Source: Ulvibacterium sp965248315 (GTDB lineage: Bacteria; Bacteroidota; Bacteroidia; Flavobacteriales; Flavobacteriaceae). Taken from it: 64,000 bases of DNA. Positions 51,043 through 58,768 of this stretch are shown here, piece after piece. The notes under the pieces are model-generated. The model did not search any database. It was not told where the DNA came from and worked only from the letters and a program-made list of their open reading frames with translations. The stretch's first letter is position 1, and the number at the start of each line of letters is the position of its first letter. The translations under genes and the position numbers were made by a program. Location: contig NZ_CBDFIX010000002.1 in assembly GCF_965248315.1 (NCBI RefSeq), forward strand, positions 3,038,001 to 3,102,000, written 5' to 3'.

Positions 51043-52104
51043 TTATTCTTTGAAGTATGAGAAAGCGGAATGGAAAAGGTCGTCCGGAATTTTAACATCT
51101 ACCACCGGTTCACCAATATGCTGTAACAGCACAAAATTAATAGTCCCATAAGCGTTTTTCTTATCAAATTTTAACAAGGTCAAGATACTTTCTATATCCG
51201 TCTTCTGAAATTCCGGTTTAGGGTACTTGGAAAGAAAAACGGTCTTTATATCCTCCAGTTGATTTTTAGGGAGTCCGGTAATTTTAAATGAAAGATAGGC
51301 TTCCAGTATCATTCCAATGGCAATGGACTCACCATGTAAAAGGGTTTCATGTGCTTCACTTTCCAGAAAATACGATTCAATAGCATGACCAAGAGTATGG
51401 CCAAAATTCAATATTTTTCGTATGTTCTGCTCAGTGGGATCTTGGAGGACCACATTGTTTTTGATGATTACCGAAGTATGGATCAACGTATCCATTGCTT
51501 TAAAATCAGAAACGGATTTTAAGATATCCCAATATGAAGCATCCTGAATGAGTCCATGCTTTAGCATTTCGGCAAAGCCACTTTGCAATTGCCTTTCTTC
51601 CAAGGTTTTTAAAAAATCGGATAGTATTAAAACCTTTCTGGGCTGATTGATTACCCCAATCTGGTTTTTAAGGGATCCCAAATCCACGCCTGTCTTTCCA
51701 CCAACGGAAGCATCTACCATAGATAGCAATGTAGTGGGTACATTTATAAAATCAATACCTCTTTTAAAAGTAGAAGCTACAAATCCACCCAAATCACAAA
51801 GTACGCCGCCACCTAAATTTATGAGCAAGCTTTTTCTGTCTCCATCGAGTTCGGACAATGCGTTCCAGACCTTCACACAGGTCTCGATGTTCTTATTTTC
51901 TTCCCCTGACTCTATTTCCAAGACCTCAAACGAAAATTCTGTTCGAAGCCCATTACGAAATGGAGTTAGACAATGCTTTCGCGTATTCTCGTCTACAAGG
52001 ATAAAAATTTTGGAATACTTCTCGCCGGATAAGTGTTTATCAAGCGCATCATAGGCCTTCTGGTTAAAGTGCACGGAATATGAAGAGGTAATAATGGATT
52101 CCAT
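51043..52104 (-). CDS. aroB: 3-dehydroquinate synthase
   Basis: Second step of the shikimate pathway: converts DAHP to 3-dehydroquinate using NAD and a divalent metal. The 353-residue protein shows GGGVLCDLGGFVASTFKRGI, VPTTLLSMVDASVGGKTGVD and the metal region NFGHTLGHAIE with the later LLHGES. Start at ATG 52104; a TTG one codon earlier is unnecessary. It is divergent from the proline dehydrogenase gene, and the gap carries an inverted repeat. Confidence 0.96.
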   Translation of the reverse strand: MESIITSSYSVHFNQKAYDALDKHLSGEKYSKIFILVDENTRKHCLTPFRNGLRTEFSFEVLEIESGEENKNIETCVKVWNALSELDGDRKSLLINLGGGVLCDLGGFVASTFKRGIDFINVPTTLLSMVDASVGGKTGVDLGSLKNQIGVINQPRKVLILSDFLKTLEERQLQSGFAEMLKHGLIQDASYWDILKSVSDFKAMDTLIHTSVIIKNNVVLQDPTEQNIRKILNFGHTLGHAIESYFLESEAHETLLHGESIAIGMILEAYLSFKITGLPKNQLEDIKTVFLSKYPKPEFQKTDIESILTLLKFDKKNAYGTINFVLLQHIGEPVVDVKIPDDLFHSAFSYFKE

Positions 52105-52121
52105 CAAAAATTCAATAGTAG

Positions 52122-52139
52122 TTTTCGTGTGAACGAAAA
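52122..52139. promoter_or_regulatory. Inverted repeat in the aroB/proline dehydrogenase intergenic region
   Basis: TTTTCGT, a GTGA loop and ACGAAAA, a perfect 7-base inverted repeat 18 bases upstream of the aroB ATG. On the plus strand a T-run follows, but no plus-strand gene precedes it, so an operator is likelier than a terminator. Confidence 0.35.
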
Positions 52140-52205
52140 TTTTTTATGCTTTAAGGGATACAAAATAAAGGTTATTTTTTATCAATGGAATACAATTTCT
52201 GTCTT

Positions 52206-52213
52206 TATATTTG
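52206..52213 (+). promoter_or_regulatory. -7 element of the proline dehydrogenase gene
   Basis: TATATTTG matches TAnnTTTG and lies 16 bases upstream of the ATG at 52230. No TTTG is seen at the expected distance, so the -33 half is weak. Confidence 0.4.
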
Positions 52214-52229
52214 ATTCCGTTTGAAATCT

Positions 52230-53402
52230 ATGAAAATGGATCGAATTTTTGAGAATACTGCAACGGCCTTTGCCCTCAAGACAGACTCGGAACTGGAGCG
52301 GGCCTATTTCCTTTTTAAGCTGATCGCCAATGAACCACTGGTAAAAATGGGGACAGCGGTCACCAACTTTGCGATAAAGGCCCACTTGCCTGTGGAAGGA
52401 TTGATTCGTGCCACGGTCTTTGACCATTTTTGTGGAGGCGTCAGTGAAGAGGATTGTATGCCCATAGTGGATAAAATGTGGGAAAAGGGCGTCTGTTCCG
52501 TTTTGGATTACTCCGTTGAAGGCAAAGATGAGGAAGACCCCCTAGATAATGCTTTGGCGAAGGTTTTGAAAGTCTTGGATTTTGTAAAGGAAAAGGACGC
52601 TATTCCTTTTGCTGTTTTTAAACCAACAGGGTTTGGACGTTTTGCACTTTTTCAAAAGATGAGTGAGGGAAAACCCCTTACCAAAACTGAAAAAGCAGAA
52701 TGGGAGAGGGTAGTAGGTAGGTATGAGACCGTTTGCAAAAAAGCCCATGACCTTGAAGTTTCCCTTTTAATAGATGCCGAGGAAAGTTGGATGCAAGATG
52801 CGGCGGATAGTCTCGCCGAAGACATGATGCAAAAATTCAACAAGGAAAAACCTTTTATTTTCAATACGTTACAGATGTATCGCTGGGACCGGATGGACTA
52901 TCTAAAAAGACTTCAAAAAAGGGCTGAAAAAGATAACTTCAAGATTGGTATAAAGGTAGTACGCGGGGCTTATATGGAAAAAGAGCATGAACGTGCCGAA
53001 AATCTGGGGTACCCCAGTCCCATTTGTGCTTCAAAAAAAGAAACCGATTTAAATTTTGATACTGCGGTCAATTATATGATGGAACATTTAGATACTATTT
53101 CCATATTTGCCGGCACCCATAATGAAGAAAGTAATTATAAACTATTGGAATTGATACAAAAGAAGGAGATCTCTAATTCCGATACCCGAATTTGGTTCGG
53201 GCAGTTGTTCGGGATGAGTGACCATATTACTTTTAATTTAGGCAATAACGATTATAATGTGGCCAAGTATTTGCCATTTGGCCCTGTAAGGGATGTAATG
53301 CCCTATTTAATACGTAGGGCGGAAGAAAATACCTCGGTAATAGGACAGACCAATAGGGAATTGGCATTGTTGAAGAAAGAACGGAAGCGTAGAAAGATCT
53401 AA
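52230..53402 (+). CDS. Proline dehydrogenase (PutA-type PRODH domain)
   Basis: FAD enzyme of 390 residues that oxidises proline to pyrroline-5-carboxylate. The (beta/alpha)8 barrel shows RATVFDHFCGG, VSLLIDAEESWMQ, NTLQMYRWD, IGIKVVRGAYMEKE, ISIFAGTHNEES and the C-terminal YLIRRAEENTSV, whose two Arg bind the proline carboxylate. It is the single-function form, without a P5C dehydrogenase domain, as in other flavobacteria. ATG at 52230 is preferred over an upstream TTG at 52221; an ATG at 52236 is also possible. It is convergent with a small DUF4258-like gene. Confidence 0.93.
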   Translation: MKMDRIFENTATAFALKTDSELERAYFLFKLIANEPLVKMGTAVTNFAIKAHLPVEGLIRATVFDHFCGGVSEEDCMPIVDKMWEKGVCSVLDYSVEGKDEEDPLDNALAKVLKVLDFVKEKDAIPFAVFKPTGFGRFALFQKMSEGKPLTKTEKAEWERVVGRYETVCKKAHDLEVSLLIDAEESWMQDAADSLAEDMMQKFNKEKPFIFNTLQMYRWDRMDYLKRLQKRAEKDNFKIGIKVVRGAYMEKEHERAENLGYPSPICASKKETDLNFDTAVNYMMEHLDTISIFAGTHNEESNYKLLELIQKKEISNSDTRIWFGQLFGMSDHITFNLGNNDYNVAKYLPFGPVRDVMPYLIRRAEENTSVIGQTNRELALLKKERKRRKI

Positions 53403-53410
53403 AGGGTGTC

Positions 53411-53791
53411 TTAAAACAAGACGTTTTCCAGAATAGCTTTGTTGGTGCAGTTACGTACCTGCAGTACGGCAATTTTTCCTTTTGCCATTCCTTCAATAAA
53501 GTAAACCTTACAAGGCTTGGATTTTGTATCGCTTTTTGCAAAATCAACATCCCCCTCATTCAAAAAATAAGCAATGTCCGTGGAATCCAATGCTTGGGAA
53601 ATCAGCAGTTCATTTATCGCATCGGAATAGGAAATAGATTTAGATCTAATATCCTTTAAGGTCCTGCAATTTGGGAAGTAACAAAACTCGGCTCCCGTGC
53701 CATCGGTCTTTTTCTTTAGGAAAAAGGTCAAAAAAACCAATCCCACGGATAGACCCAACAAATAGTATCCCAAACGCTTTAAAAAGGGCAT
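53411..53791 (-). CDS. DUF4258-like membrane-anchored protein
   Basis: Protein of 126 residues. An N-terminal hydrophobic helix (about 8-26) is followed by KKKTDG and a domain with EFCYFPNCRTLKDIRSKSISYS, GDVDFAKSDTKSKPCKVYFIEG and VLQVRNCT. Four Cys are present, in CYFPNC, KPCKVY and RNCT; two of them could pair in the periplasm. It fits what I recall as the DUF4258 family of flavobacteria. It starts one base after the alanine dehydrogenase stop and is surely in that operon. Function unknown. Confidence 0.8.
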   Translation of the reverse strand: MPFLKRLGYYLLGLSVGLVFLTFFLKKKTDGTGAEFCYFPNCRTLKDIRSKSISYSDAINELLISQALDSTDIAYFLNEGDVDFAKSDTKSKPCKVYFIEGMAKGKIAVLQVRNCTNKAILENVLF

Positions 53792-53792
53792 A

Positions 53793-54992
53793 TTAAAAAA
53801 TAAGAAAATTGATATCGCTATATTGAAGATCAAACCATTCCCCAACGGATTTATTGGTTAGTATCCCATGATACAGATAGAGGCCGTTGCGCAACCCCTT
53901 ATCAAATCTTAGTGAATTCTCCAATCCGCCATCTTCACCTAGTTTTAAAAGATAGGGCGTAAAAATATTACTGATAGAAATGGAGGCTGTTTTTGGATAA
54001 CGGGAAGGTATATTGGGAACACCGTAATGTATAACACCATACTTTTCAATGGTCGGTTTGTTATGAGTGGTAATTTCACTGGTTTCAAAACATCCACCCA
54101 TATCAATACTAACATCAATAATTACTGCACCCTTCTTCATATGTTCAACCATGGTATTGGTTACGACTACTGGGGAGCGATCTTTTCCCCGTGTGGCGCC
54201 TATGGCAACATCACATCGTTTTAGGGCTTTCAACAAATTTTTGGGCTGAATGGTAGAGGTGTAAACCGTTTGTTTTAGGTTGGTTTGTATGTTGCGCAAT
54301 TTGGTAATGGAATTATCAAATACTTTTACGTTGGCCCCTAAGCCCAAGGCTGATCGTGAGGCAAATTCACCGACCGTTCCGGCACCTATTATGACAACTT
54401 CTACCGGGGGCACCCCGCTAATGTTCCCGAACATGAGGCCATTTCCCTTATTGGTGGCCGCCATAATTTCCGAAGCGATCAGCACCGACGAAATCCCTGC
54501 AATTTCACTGAGCGAACGTACGGCCGGATGTTTCCCGTCCTCGTCCCGTATATATTCAAAGGCAATGGCGGTAATCCGCTTTTTTGCCATTTCCTCAAAA
54601 TAGCTCTTGGATTGCGTTTTGATCTGTAGTGCCGAAATTACGGTGGACTGCGGGTTTAGTAAAGCAATTTCCGAAAGGCTGGGAGGTTCTACCTTTAAGA
54701 GTAGGGGACAGGAGAATATTTTTTTGGTATCCCGGGTAATTTCCGCTCCGGCATTGGTATAATCCACGTCGGAAAAATGGGCTCCCTCTCCGGCACCGGA
54801 TTCTATAAGAACACGATGGCCATGCGCAGTAATGGCATTTACCGCATCCGGGGTTAGGCAAATCCTTTTTTCTTGATATTGGTTCTCCTTGGGTATCCCT
54901 ATAAACAACTCGCCTTTTTGCTTTAGGACCTCTAATTTTTCTTCCTGGGGAAGCAATTGCTGTTTACTAAAGGGAGAGGTTGGTTGATTCAT
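53793..54992 (-). CDS. ald: Alanine dehydrogenase/PNT-family
   Basis: NAD-dependent enzyme of 399 residues converting L-alanine to pyruvate and ammonia. Substrate-side motifs are IGIPKENQYQEKRICLTPDAV and EGAHFSDVDY. The Rossmann motif is VVIIGAGTVGEFASR, followed by IGATRGKDRSPVVVT and MKKGAVIIDVSIDMGGCFETS. The N-terminal 30 residues are an extra segment found in Bacteroidota homologues. ATG at 54992 is used; an in-frame TTG at 55010 is not needed. The DUF4258-like gene follows after one base. Confidence 0.88.
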   Translation of the reverse strand: MNQPTSPFSKQQLLPQEEKLEVLKQKGELFIGIPKENQYQEKRICLTPDAVNAITAHGHRVLIESGAGEGAHFSDVDYTNAGAEITRDTKKIFSCPLLLKVEPPSLSEIALLNPQSTVISALQIKTQSKSYFEEMAKKRITAIAFEYIRDEDGKHPAVRSLSEIAGISSVLIASEIMAATNKGNGLMFGNISGVPPVEVVIIGAGTVGEFASRSALGLGANVKVFDNSITKLRNIQTNLKQTVYTSTIQPKNLLKALKRCDVAIGATRGKDRSPVVVTNTMVEHMKKGAVIIDVSIDMGGCFETSEITTHNKPTIEKYGVIHYGVPNIPSRYPKTASISISNIFTPYLLKLGEDGGLENSLRFDKGLRNGLYLYHGILTNKSVGEWFDLQYSDINFLIF

Positions 54993-55089
54993 ATAATGAC
55001 TTCCACCCAAGTCTTTTTGGATTGAAATTGAAGGTAAAATTACAATAATTTACTGAAATTCAGATAAACCCTGTTAGGTGCGGAACGCA

Positions 55090-55770
55090 CTATAATTTTA
55101 AGTGAAGCCAATTTTTAAGGTTGTCCTGTAATTGCCTGAAGTGCGATTCCAAGTTTCGTGTAGATAGTACGCGGTCTATTTGTTCTGAAAAAGTTTCATT
55201 TTCCAACTCCACTAGGTCTTCTTTTTCGGAAACCTCAGAATTTCTTTCCAGGACCTCTGGTTCTTTCTCCGGAACCACACCTTTTTCGCGATAGGTCTGC
55301 AATTCCGCTTCCATAGCTTCCAGGTCTATCCCGTGAACATATTTGTCATACAACTTAATTCTAATGAAATAGACAAATGGTACAACTACCATACAAACAG
55401 GTAAGAGCCACCAAATGTTTTCAGTGTCAACATAGTCGTCACCGGAGAAAAAAGCTTCGAACAACTGAAATGCAAACATTGCAATGGGTATAAGAAGGAT
55501 ATGATACCACCAATCCCTTGATGTAAAAAACCATATTAACAAAAGTATGAAAGGAATAATTTTAACACTGAGAAACCATACATATGTTGAAACATCAGCA
55601 AAGCCATGGCTATCTATTGTGATTCCCAAAAAAGAAATGGTAGCCTCTGGATCCACAGGTAAATAGTCATACACTTTGTATAGGAATGGCGTAATGGCTA
55701 TAAAAAAAACTGCCAAAGAATCAAGTATCATTTTTTTCTTGATTCTACTCTTTTTTATTTTGTCCGTCAT
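55090..55770 (-). CDS. Four-helix membrane protein, single copy of a domain repeated at 56758
   Basis: Protein of 226 residues that I cannot assign to a family. Four hydrophobic helices lie at about 15-35, 63-82, 87-108 and 120-140. A highly charged cytoplasmic tail of some 80 residues, with Glu-rich repeats (KEPEVLERNSEVSEKEDLVE) likely to form a coiled coil, follows. The core resembles both halves of the 408-residue protein encoded at 56758: shared features are GFADVSTYVWF, KIIPFILLLIWFFTS and the Trp-Trp pair in DWWY, then a PIxMxxxQLxE-like helix. Base composition is more AT-rich than in ald or tsaE, suggesting later arrival. A terminator follows the small peptide gene just upstream. Confidence 0.78.
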   Translation of the reverse strand: MTDKIKKSRIKKKMILDSLAVFFIAITPFLYKVYDYLPVDPEATISFLGITIDSHGFADVSTYVWFLSVKIIPFILLLIWFFTSRDWWYHILLIPIAMFAFQLFEAFFSGDDYVDTENIWWLLPVCMVVVPFVYFIRIKLYDKYVHGIDLEAMEAELQTYREKGVVPEKEPEVLERNSEVSEKEDLVELENETFSEQIDRVLSTRNLESHFRQLQDNLKNWLHLKL

Positions 55771-55827
55771 TGAAAATAGATACTAAACTATAGTTTGCAA
55801 ACGACGAAAACCTAAAAAAAGTATATG

Positions 55828-55852
55828 AAAAAAGGGCAATTTGAAATTGCCC
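55828..55852 (-). terminator. Intrinsic terminator after the 49-residue peptide gene
   Basis: GGGCAATTT and AAATTGCCC around a single central base, followed on the minus strand by six T. It lies about 27 bases after the peptide gene stop. Confidence 0.85.
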
Positions 55853-55878
55853 TCTAATTCTTTCTGTGAGAAAATGTT

Positions 55879-56028
55879 CTACCTTTTGCCAGGTTTAGAT
55901 TTTACTTTGTCCTTATGAATCCCTTGCTCTTGTGTTTGATCTCCATCCGCATTACTATATGCTTCTGCAGAAAAAGCCAACAAAGCCACAACAGCCAATA
56001 AGCCAAATACAATTCTTTTCATTTTCAT
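55879..56028 (-). CDS. Short secreted peptide, 49 residues
   Basis: Small gene with a clear signal peptide (MKMKRIVFGLLAVVALLAF, cleavage likely after SAEA near residue 23), followed by a mature peptide of about 26 polar residues rich in Asp, Gln and Lys (YSNADGDQTQEQGIHKDKVK, then SKPGKR). No cysteines. It ends shortly before a strong terminator, which supports a real transcription unit. Another ATG at codon 3 is possible. Upstream lies AT-rich DNA with two inverted repeats. The function is unknown; a secreted or periplasmic peptide tied to the neighbouring membrane proteins is one idea. Confidence 0.7.
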   Translation of the reverse strand: MKMKRIVFGLLAVVALLAFSAEAYSNADGDQTQEQGIHKDKVKSKPGKR

Positions 56029-56131
56029 GGTCCCGAGGTTTTTAGTTAGAAATTGGACAAATGCTCTAATGCAAATGTAGGAAAAATAGGGGTAACAAAT
56101 CGGCGTAAAATGTTAAAATTGAGTATTTCAC

Positions 56132-56183
56132 CGATAAAATCATCTATTTTATCGAAAATTATGCATTTCATCGAAAAAATGCA
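56132..56183. repeat. Two inverted repeats between tsaE and the peptide gene
   Basis: CGATAAAAT and ATTTTATCG around a five-base centre (56132-56154), then TGCATTT and AAATGCA around eight bases (56162-56183). The motif TTCGAT or ATCGAA recurs between them. They lie 100-150 bases upstream of the peptide start and could be operators, or a terminator for tsaE. Confidence 0.55.
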
Positions 56184-56278
56184 ATAAAACTTTAGTTTAA
56201 GCGATAAGCTCAAGATTTCGTTAACATATCCGCATATTTTAAAGCTTGCCTAGTACCCGAAAACATCTGTCATAAGTG

Positions 56279-56689
56279 TTAAAAAAAAAGTTTTCGAGTG
56301 TGCTGATCAATAACTTCAATAGTAATTTTTGATACATTCTCCGGGAGAAAGGAATTAATTTTTTCCGGCCATTCCATAAAAATCCATACATCCTGGCTCA
56401 AATAGTCCTCCAAGCCCAAATCCAAAGCTTCGGTTTCTTCCTCCAACCGGTAAAAATCAAAATGATACCCCAAAACCTCCCCGGTTTTCAAATAATATTC
56501 GTTTACGATACCAAAAGTAGGACTAAAGGCGGATCCCTCACCACCTAATTCTTTGACCAAAGCTTTGATTAGGGTTGTTTTCCCCGCTCCCATTTCCCCA
56601 TAAAAACAAAGTATTTTGGATTGGACTTTATGAAGAATTTGTTGTGCTATCTGGTCAATTTGATTTTGTGAATAGATTATCTTCTGCAT
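56279..56689 (-). CDS. tsaE: tRNA threonylcarbamoyladenosine biosynthesis ATPase TsaE
   Basis: Essential ATPase that drives turnover of the TsaB-TsaD complex making t6A on tRNAs. The 136-residue protein has Walker A GEMGAGKTTL (31-40), AFSPTFGIVNEY (switch-like), DFYRLEEETEALDLGLEDYL and IFMEWPEKI (Walker B-like Trp-Pro-Glu). Start ATG 56689; an open frame continues 48 codons upstream into the divergent gene's leader but carries no family sequence. A run of nine T in the coding strand spans the last codons and stop (Lys-Leu-Phe-Phe). Confidence 0.93.
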   Translation of the reverse strand: MQKIIYSQNQIDQIAQQILHKVQSKILCFYGEMGAGKTTLIKALVKELGGEGSAFSPTFGIVNEYYLKTGEVLGYHFDFYRLEEETEALDLGLEDYLSQDVWIFMEWPEKINSFLPENVSKITIEVIDQHTRKLFF

Positions 56690-56757
56690 TTTTAAGATAA
56701 AACACGGACAATTCCGAAGTAATTCGTAGTTTAGGCAATTGGATAAAGATACAAAAG

Positions 56758-57984
56758 ATGGGGTCGTTTTGGCAACGAAAGTACATATTGGAAGTCTTAC
56801 TGGCAATGTTAATAGTTTTGGTTCCCTTTTCAATATACATACATCTTTACTTTGATGATAATGCTCAATCTATTCATTTTTTTGGTTTTGAATATCATCA
56901 TGATCTAGCAAATAATGCAATATTTCTTTGGTCCTTACTTACTAGACTTATCCCATTTTTGTTATGTGTTGTATGGTTTTTGACCAATCCCTATTGGTGG
57001 CGCTATTTCATTTTTGCACCACTAATTTATTGGACAGATTCTCTGGCTACAGAGGTTTTTATTTTCAATGAAGTAATAGAAAACAATCTAGTGTTTTTTT
57101 CAATTCTTATTAATATGGCCATTATTGGTCTGTTGGTATTTTTTCGGCAAAAATCTACTAGAAATAGTAATACTATTTCAAAGATATTCGGGTCAAAGCA
57201 AAATGGGTTTACCCAAAAGTATTCTAGACTTCACAAGGCTATTGATAAAGAGGCCCGGTCATTAACAAAGGCCAAGCGGGTTTTACCAAAAAATGAGTAC
57301 CTCAGGAAATTAATGGTCATAAGAACCTTTATAAAGAATTCCCTGGATCATCCAACCTCACAAAGTAGTGGTCCAAGGCCAAAAGGCAAATGGGATTTTC
57401 TAATCGCGTCATTGTTGGTTTTCACTCCTTTTCTGATTCAATCCTATAAATTTATTCCAGAAAACGTTGAGGAATATAAGGTTTTATGGTTTACACTAGA
57501 TAACCAGGGTTTTGTAGATGTAAACACATTTTATTGGTTTGTATGCCTTAAGTTGGGTTCATTACTTCCAATGGTCATATGGTTCTTTACTTCCAAAAAC
57601 TGGTGGCGTTACGCAATTCTTTCCCCAATAGTTTTAATGTTCTATCAGTTGTTGGAGGGTATTGCGCCTCAAAAAATTACAGATGAAATTTCCTTTTTTC
57701 AGGCATTACCTTTAATAATTGGGGTTGTTTGCTTTCTCACGTGGATAGCCCATATGGTAAGACGGAAGACAAAAATTTTGGAACTGTATGATACCATTAC
57801 CCACGAAATAGAGGACATGCTATCCAAAATAGGATCTCATAACGAAATGTTTTCGGAAAAAGAAGCGGAGTTCAAAGACCTAAAAGAAAATACAGAGGGA
57901 ATACAAGAAAAGCAACGTATTGATTTGCTTATGGATCTGCGTGAAGAATTGTTGAAGGAATATGCATTGAAAAACAGGATGTAA
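56758..57984 (+). CDS. Membrane protein with two tandem copies of an unrecognised four-helix domain
   Basis: Protein of 408 residues, unassigned. The N-terminal half (about 9-135) and the second half (about 205-345) each hold four hydrophobic helices with the same plan. They share PFLLCVVWFLTNPYWWRY in copy 1 and LPMVIWFFTSKNWWRY in copy 2, a W-F-x-T-S/N-x2-W-W-R-Y motif, and a preceding aromatic helix (NNAIFLWSLLTR; VDVNTFYWFVCLK). A soluble basic linker (about 140-200) joins the copies, and a coiled-coil-like tail (MFSEKEAEFKDLKENTEG) ends the protein. The related single-domain protein lies at 55090. The gene diverges from tsaE with 68 bases between them and stops directly against the XRE gene. 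AT-rich composition suggests acquisition. Confidence 0.8.
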   Translation: MGSFWQRKYILEVLLAMLIVLVPFSIYIHLYFDDNAQSIHFFGFEYHHDLANNAIFLWSLLTRLIPFLLCVVWFLTNPYWWRYFIFAPLIYWTDSLATEVFIFNEVIENNLVFFSILINMAIIGLLVFFRQKSTRNSNTISKIFGSKQNGFTQKYSRLHKAIDKEARSLTKAKRVLPKNEYLRKLMVIRTFIKNSLDHPTSQSSGPRPKGKWDFLIASLLVFTPFLIQSYKFIPENVEEYKVLWFTLDNQGFVDVNTFYWFVCLKLGSLLPMVIWFFTSKNWWRYAILSPIVLMFYQLLEGIAPQKITDEISFFQALPLIIGVVCFLTWIAHMVRRKTKILELYDTITHEIEDMLSKIGSHNEMFSEKEAEFKDLKENTEGIQEKQRIDLLMDLREELLKEYALKNRM

Positions 57985-58377
57985 TTAATCCTTATCGCCC
58001 ATCTTTTTTTGGGTCTGCTCAATTTCTTCCGTAATCTCTTTTAGAAGTCGCTTTAGCTCTTCTTCCTGGCGCAATCTGATCTTATGTTCGATGAGTTGTT
58101 CGATTTCCTGTTGTTTCTCCAGGGACAAATTGTCCATATTGGCCATAAGCTCTTCCCTATCCTTGAGCATTTTGCCTTCCCCGGTAATAAGCCATACCAC
58201 ATTGAGTTGCGGGTATACCTTAAGAATATTTTCAATCACATCACTGCCAATGGAGGCATGATTCTTTTTCATTCGAAGCGTATAGCCATTGCTAGCCCCG
58301 ATGGAGATATCAAATTTCCGGGCACTCAGGCCTGCATATTTGATGAATTGCATTAAACGATCTATAGTCTTAAGCAT
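57985..58377 (-). CDS. XRE-like DNA-binding regulator with coiled-coil tail
   Basis: Protein of 130 residues. The N-terminal HTH (about 3-60) reads as TIDRLMQFIKYAGLSARKFDISIGASNGY, followed by the segment VYPQLNVVWLITGEGKML seen in Bacteroidota phage-repressor-like regulators. The rest (about 75-125) is a long Glu/Lys-rich coiled coil, likely for dimerisation. It shares plan but not close sequence with the regulator at 47678. Its stop abuts the stop of the membrane protein gene with no space. A good promoter lies 30 bases upstream, and the divergent gap to the next genes is full of inverted repeats, so it probably regulates itself and perhaps a neighbour. Confidence 0.85.
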   Translation of the reverse strand: MLKTIDRLMQFIKYAGLSARKFDISIGASNGYTLRMKKNHASIGSDVIENILKVYPQLNVVWLITGEGKMLKDREELMANMDNLSLEKQQEIEQLIEHKIRLRQEEELKRLLKEITEEIEQTQKKMGDKD

Positions 58378-58407
58378 AAGTGAGAAGGTGTTCTATATCT
58401 GTTTGTA

Positions 58408-58437
58408 CAAATATAGGATATTCTTACAGCCTTCAAA
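58408..58437 (-). promoter_or_regulatory. Promoter of the XRE-like regulator gene
   Basis: On the minus strand TTTG (58434-58437), 18 bases, then TATATTTG (58408-58415), matching the -33/-7 consensus. The leader would be about 25 bases. Confidence 0.52.
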
Positions 58438-58514
58438 ATAGGTTTTTTTCTGCAAAAATAAAAATATTTACAATAAAATAGATTTTAAGTTCTATTTCAT
58501 AGAAAAAAACCTAT
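58438..58514. repeat. Nested inverted repeats in the region upstream of the XRE-like gene
   Basis: ATAGGTTTTTTTCT (58438-58451) and its exact complement AGAAAAAAACCTAT (58501-58514) are 49 bases apart. Between them AAATAGA (58476-58482) and TCTATTT (58491-58497) form a second inverted repeat. The outer left arm touches the -33 element of the XRE promoter. They could be operator halves or a structured RNA. The region is extremely AT-rich, and chance cannot be excluded for the inner pair. Confidence 0.6.
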
Positions 58515-58523
58515 ATTCTAAAT

Positions 58524-58673
58524 ATGATAAAAAAAATTAGGAAGTCAATCTTTCCCAAAGAATTCTTGAAAAGAAGAGAAAGGGATAGTGTGCCCAGCAA
58601 ACCGCTACTGGTAAATTATCTTTTACAGGAAATCGGATTTAATGGAAAAAGTAACATTATGATTCGGAACTAG
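58524..58673 (+). CDS. Possible small gene, 49 residues, basic protein
   Basis: Open frame of 50 codons starting nine bases after the right arm of the large inverted repeat. The product is basic (MIKKIRKSIFPKEFLKRRER at the start) with no signal, Cys or known motif. It is divergent from the XRE-like gene. A clear -7 element was not found. The rest of the gap to 58768 (about 95 bases) holds no visible feature. The ORF could be spurious. Confidence 0.3.
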   Translation: MIKKIRKSIFPKEFLKRRERDSVPSKPLLVNYLLQEIGFNGKSNIMIRN

Positions 58674-58768
58674 CCTTGAATATACTTAGGCCATTAATTG
58701 TAGAAGGTACGGCAATATTCCACCGAAACCCTAAACAATGGGTCTTGTAGATCCAATCCGCCCTAAAT

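Noticed and set aside
56690..56833. Extra 48 N-terminal residues of TsaE
   Set aside because: TsaE proteins start at about the ATG at 56689; the extension is Cys-rich, unlike any family sequence, and runs into the divergent gene.
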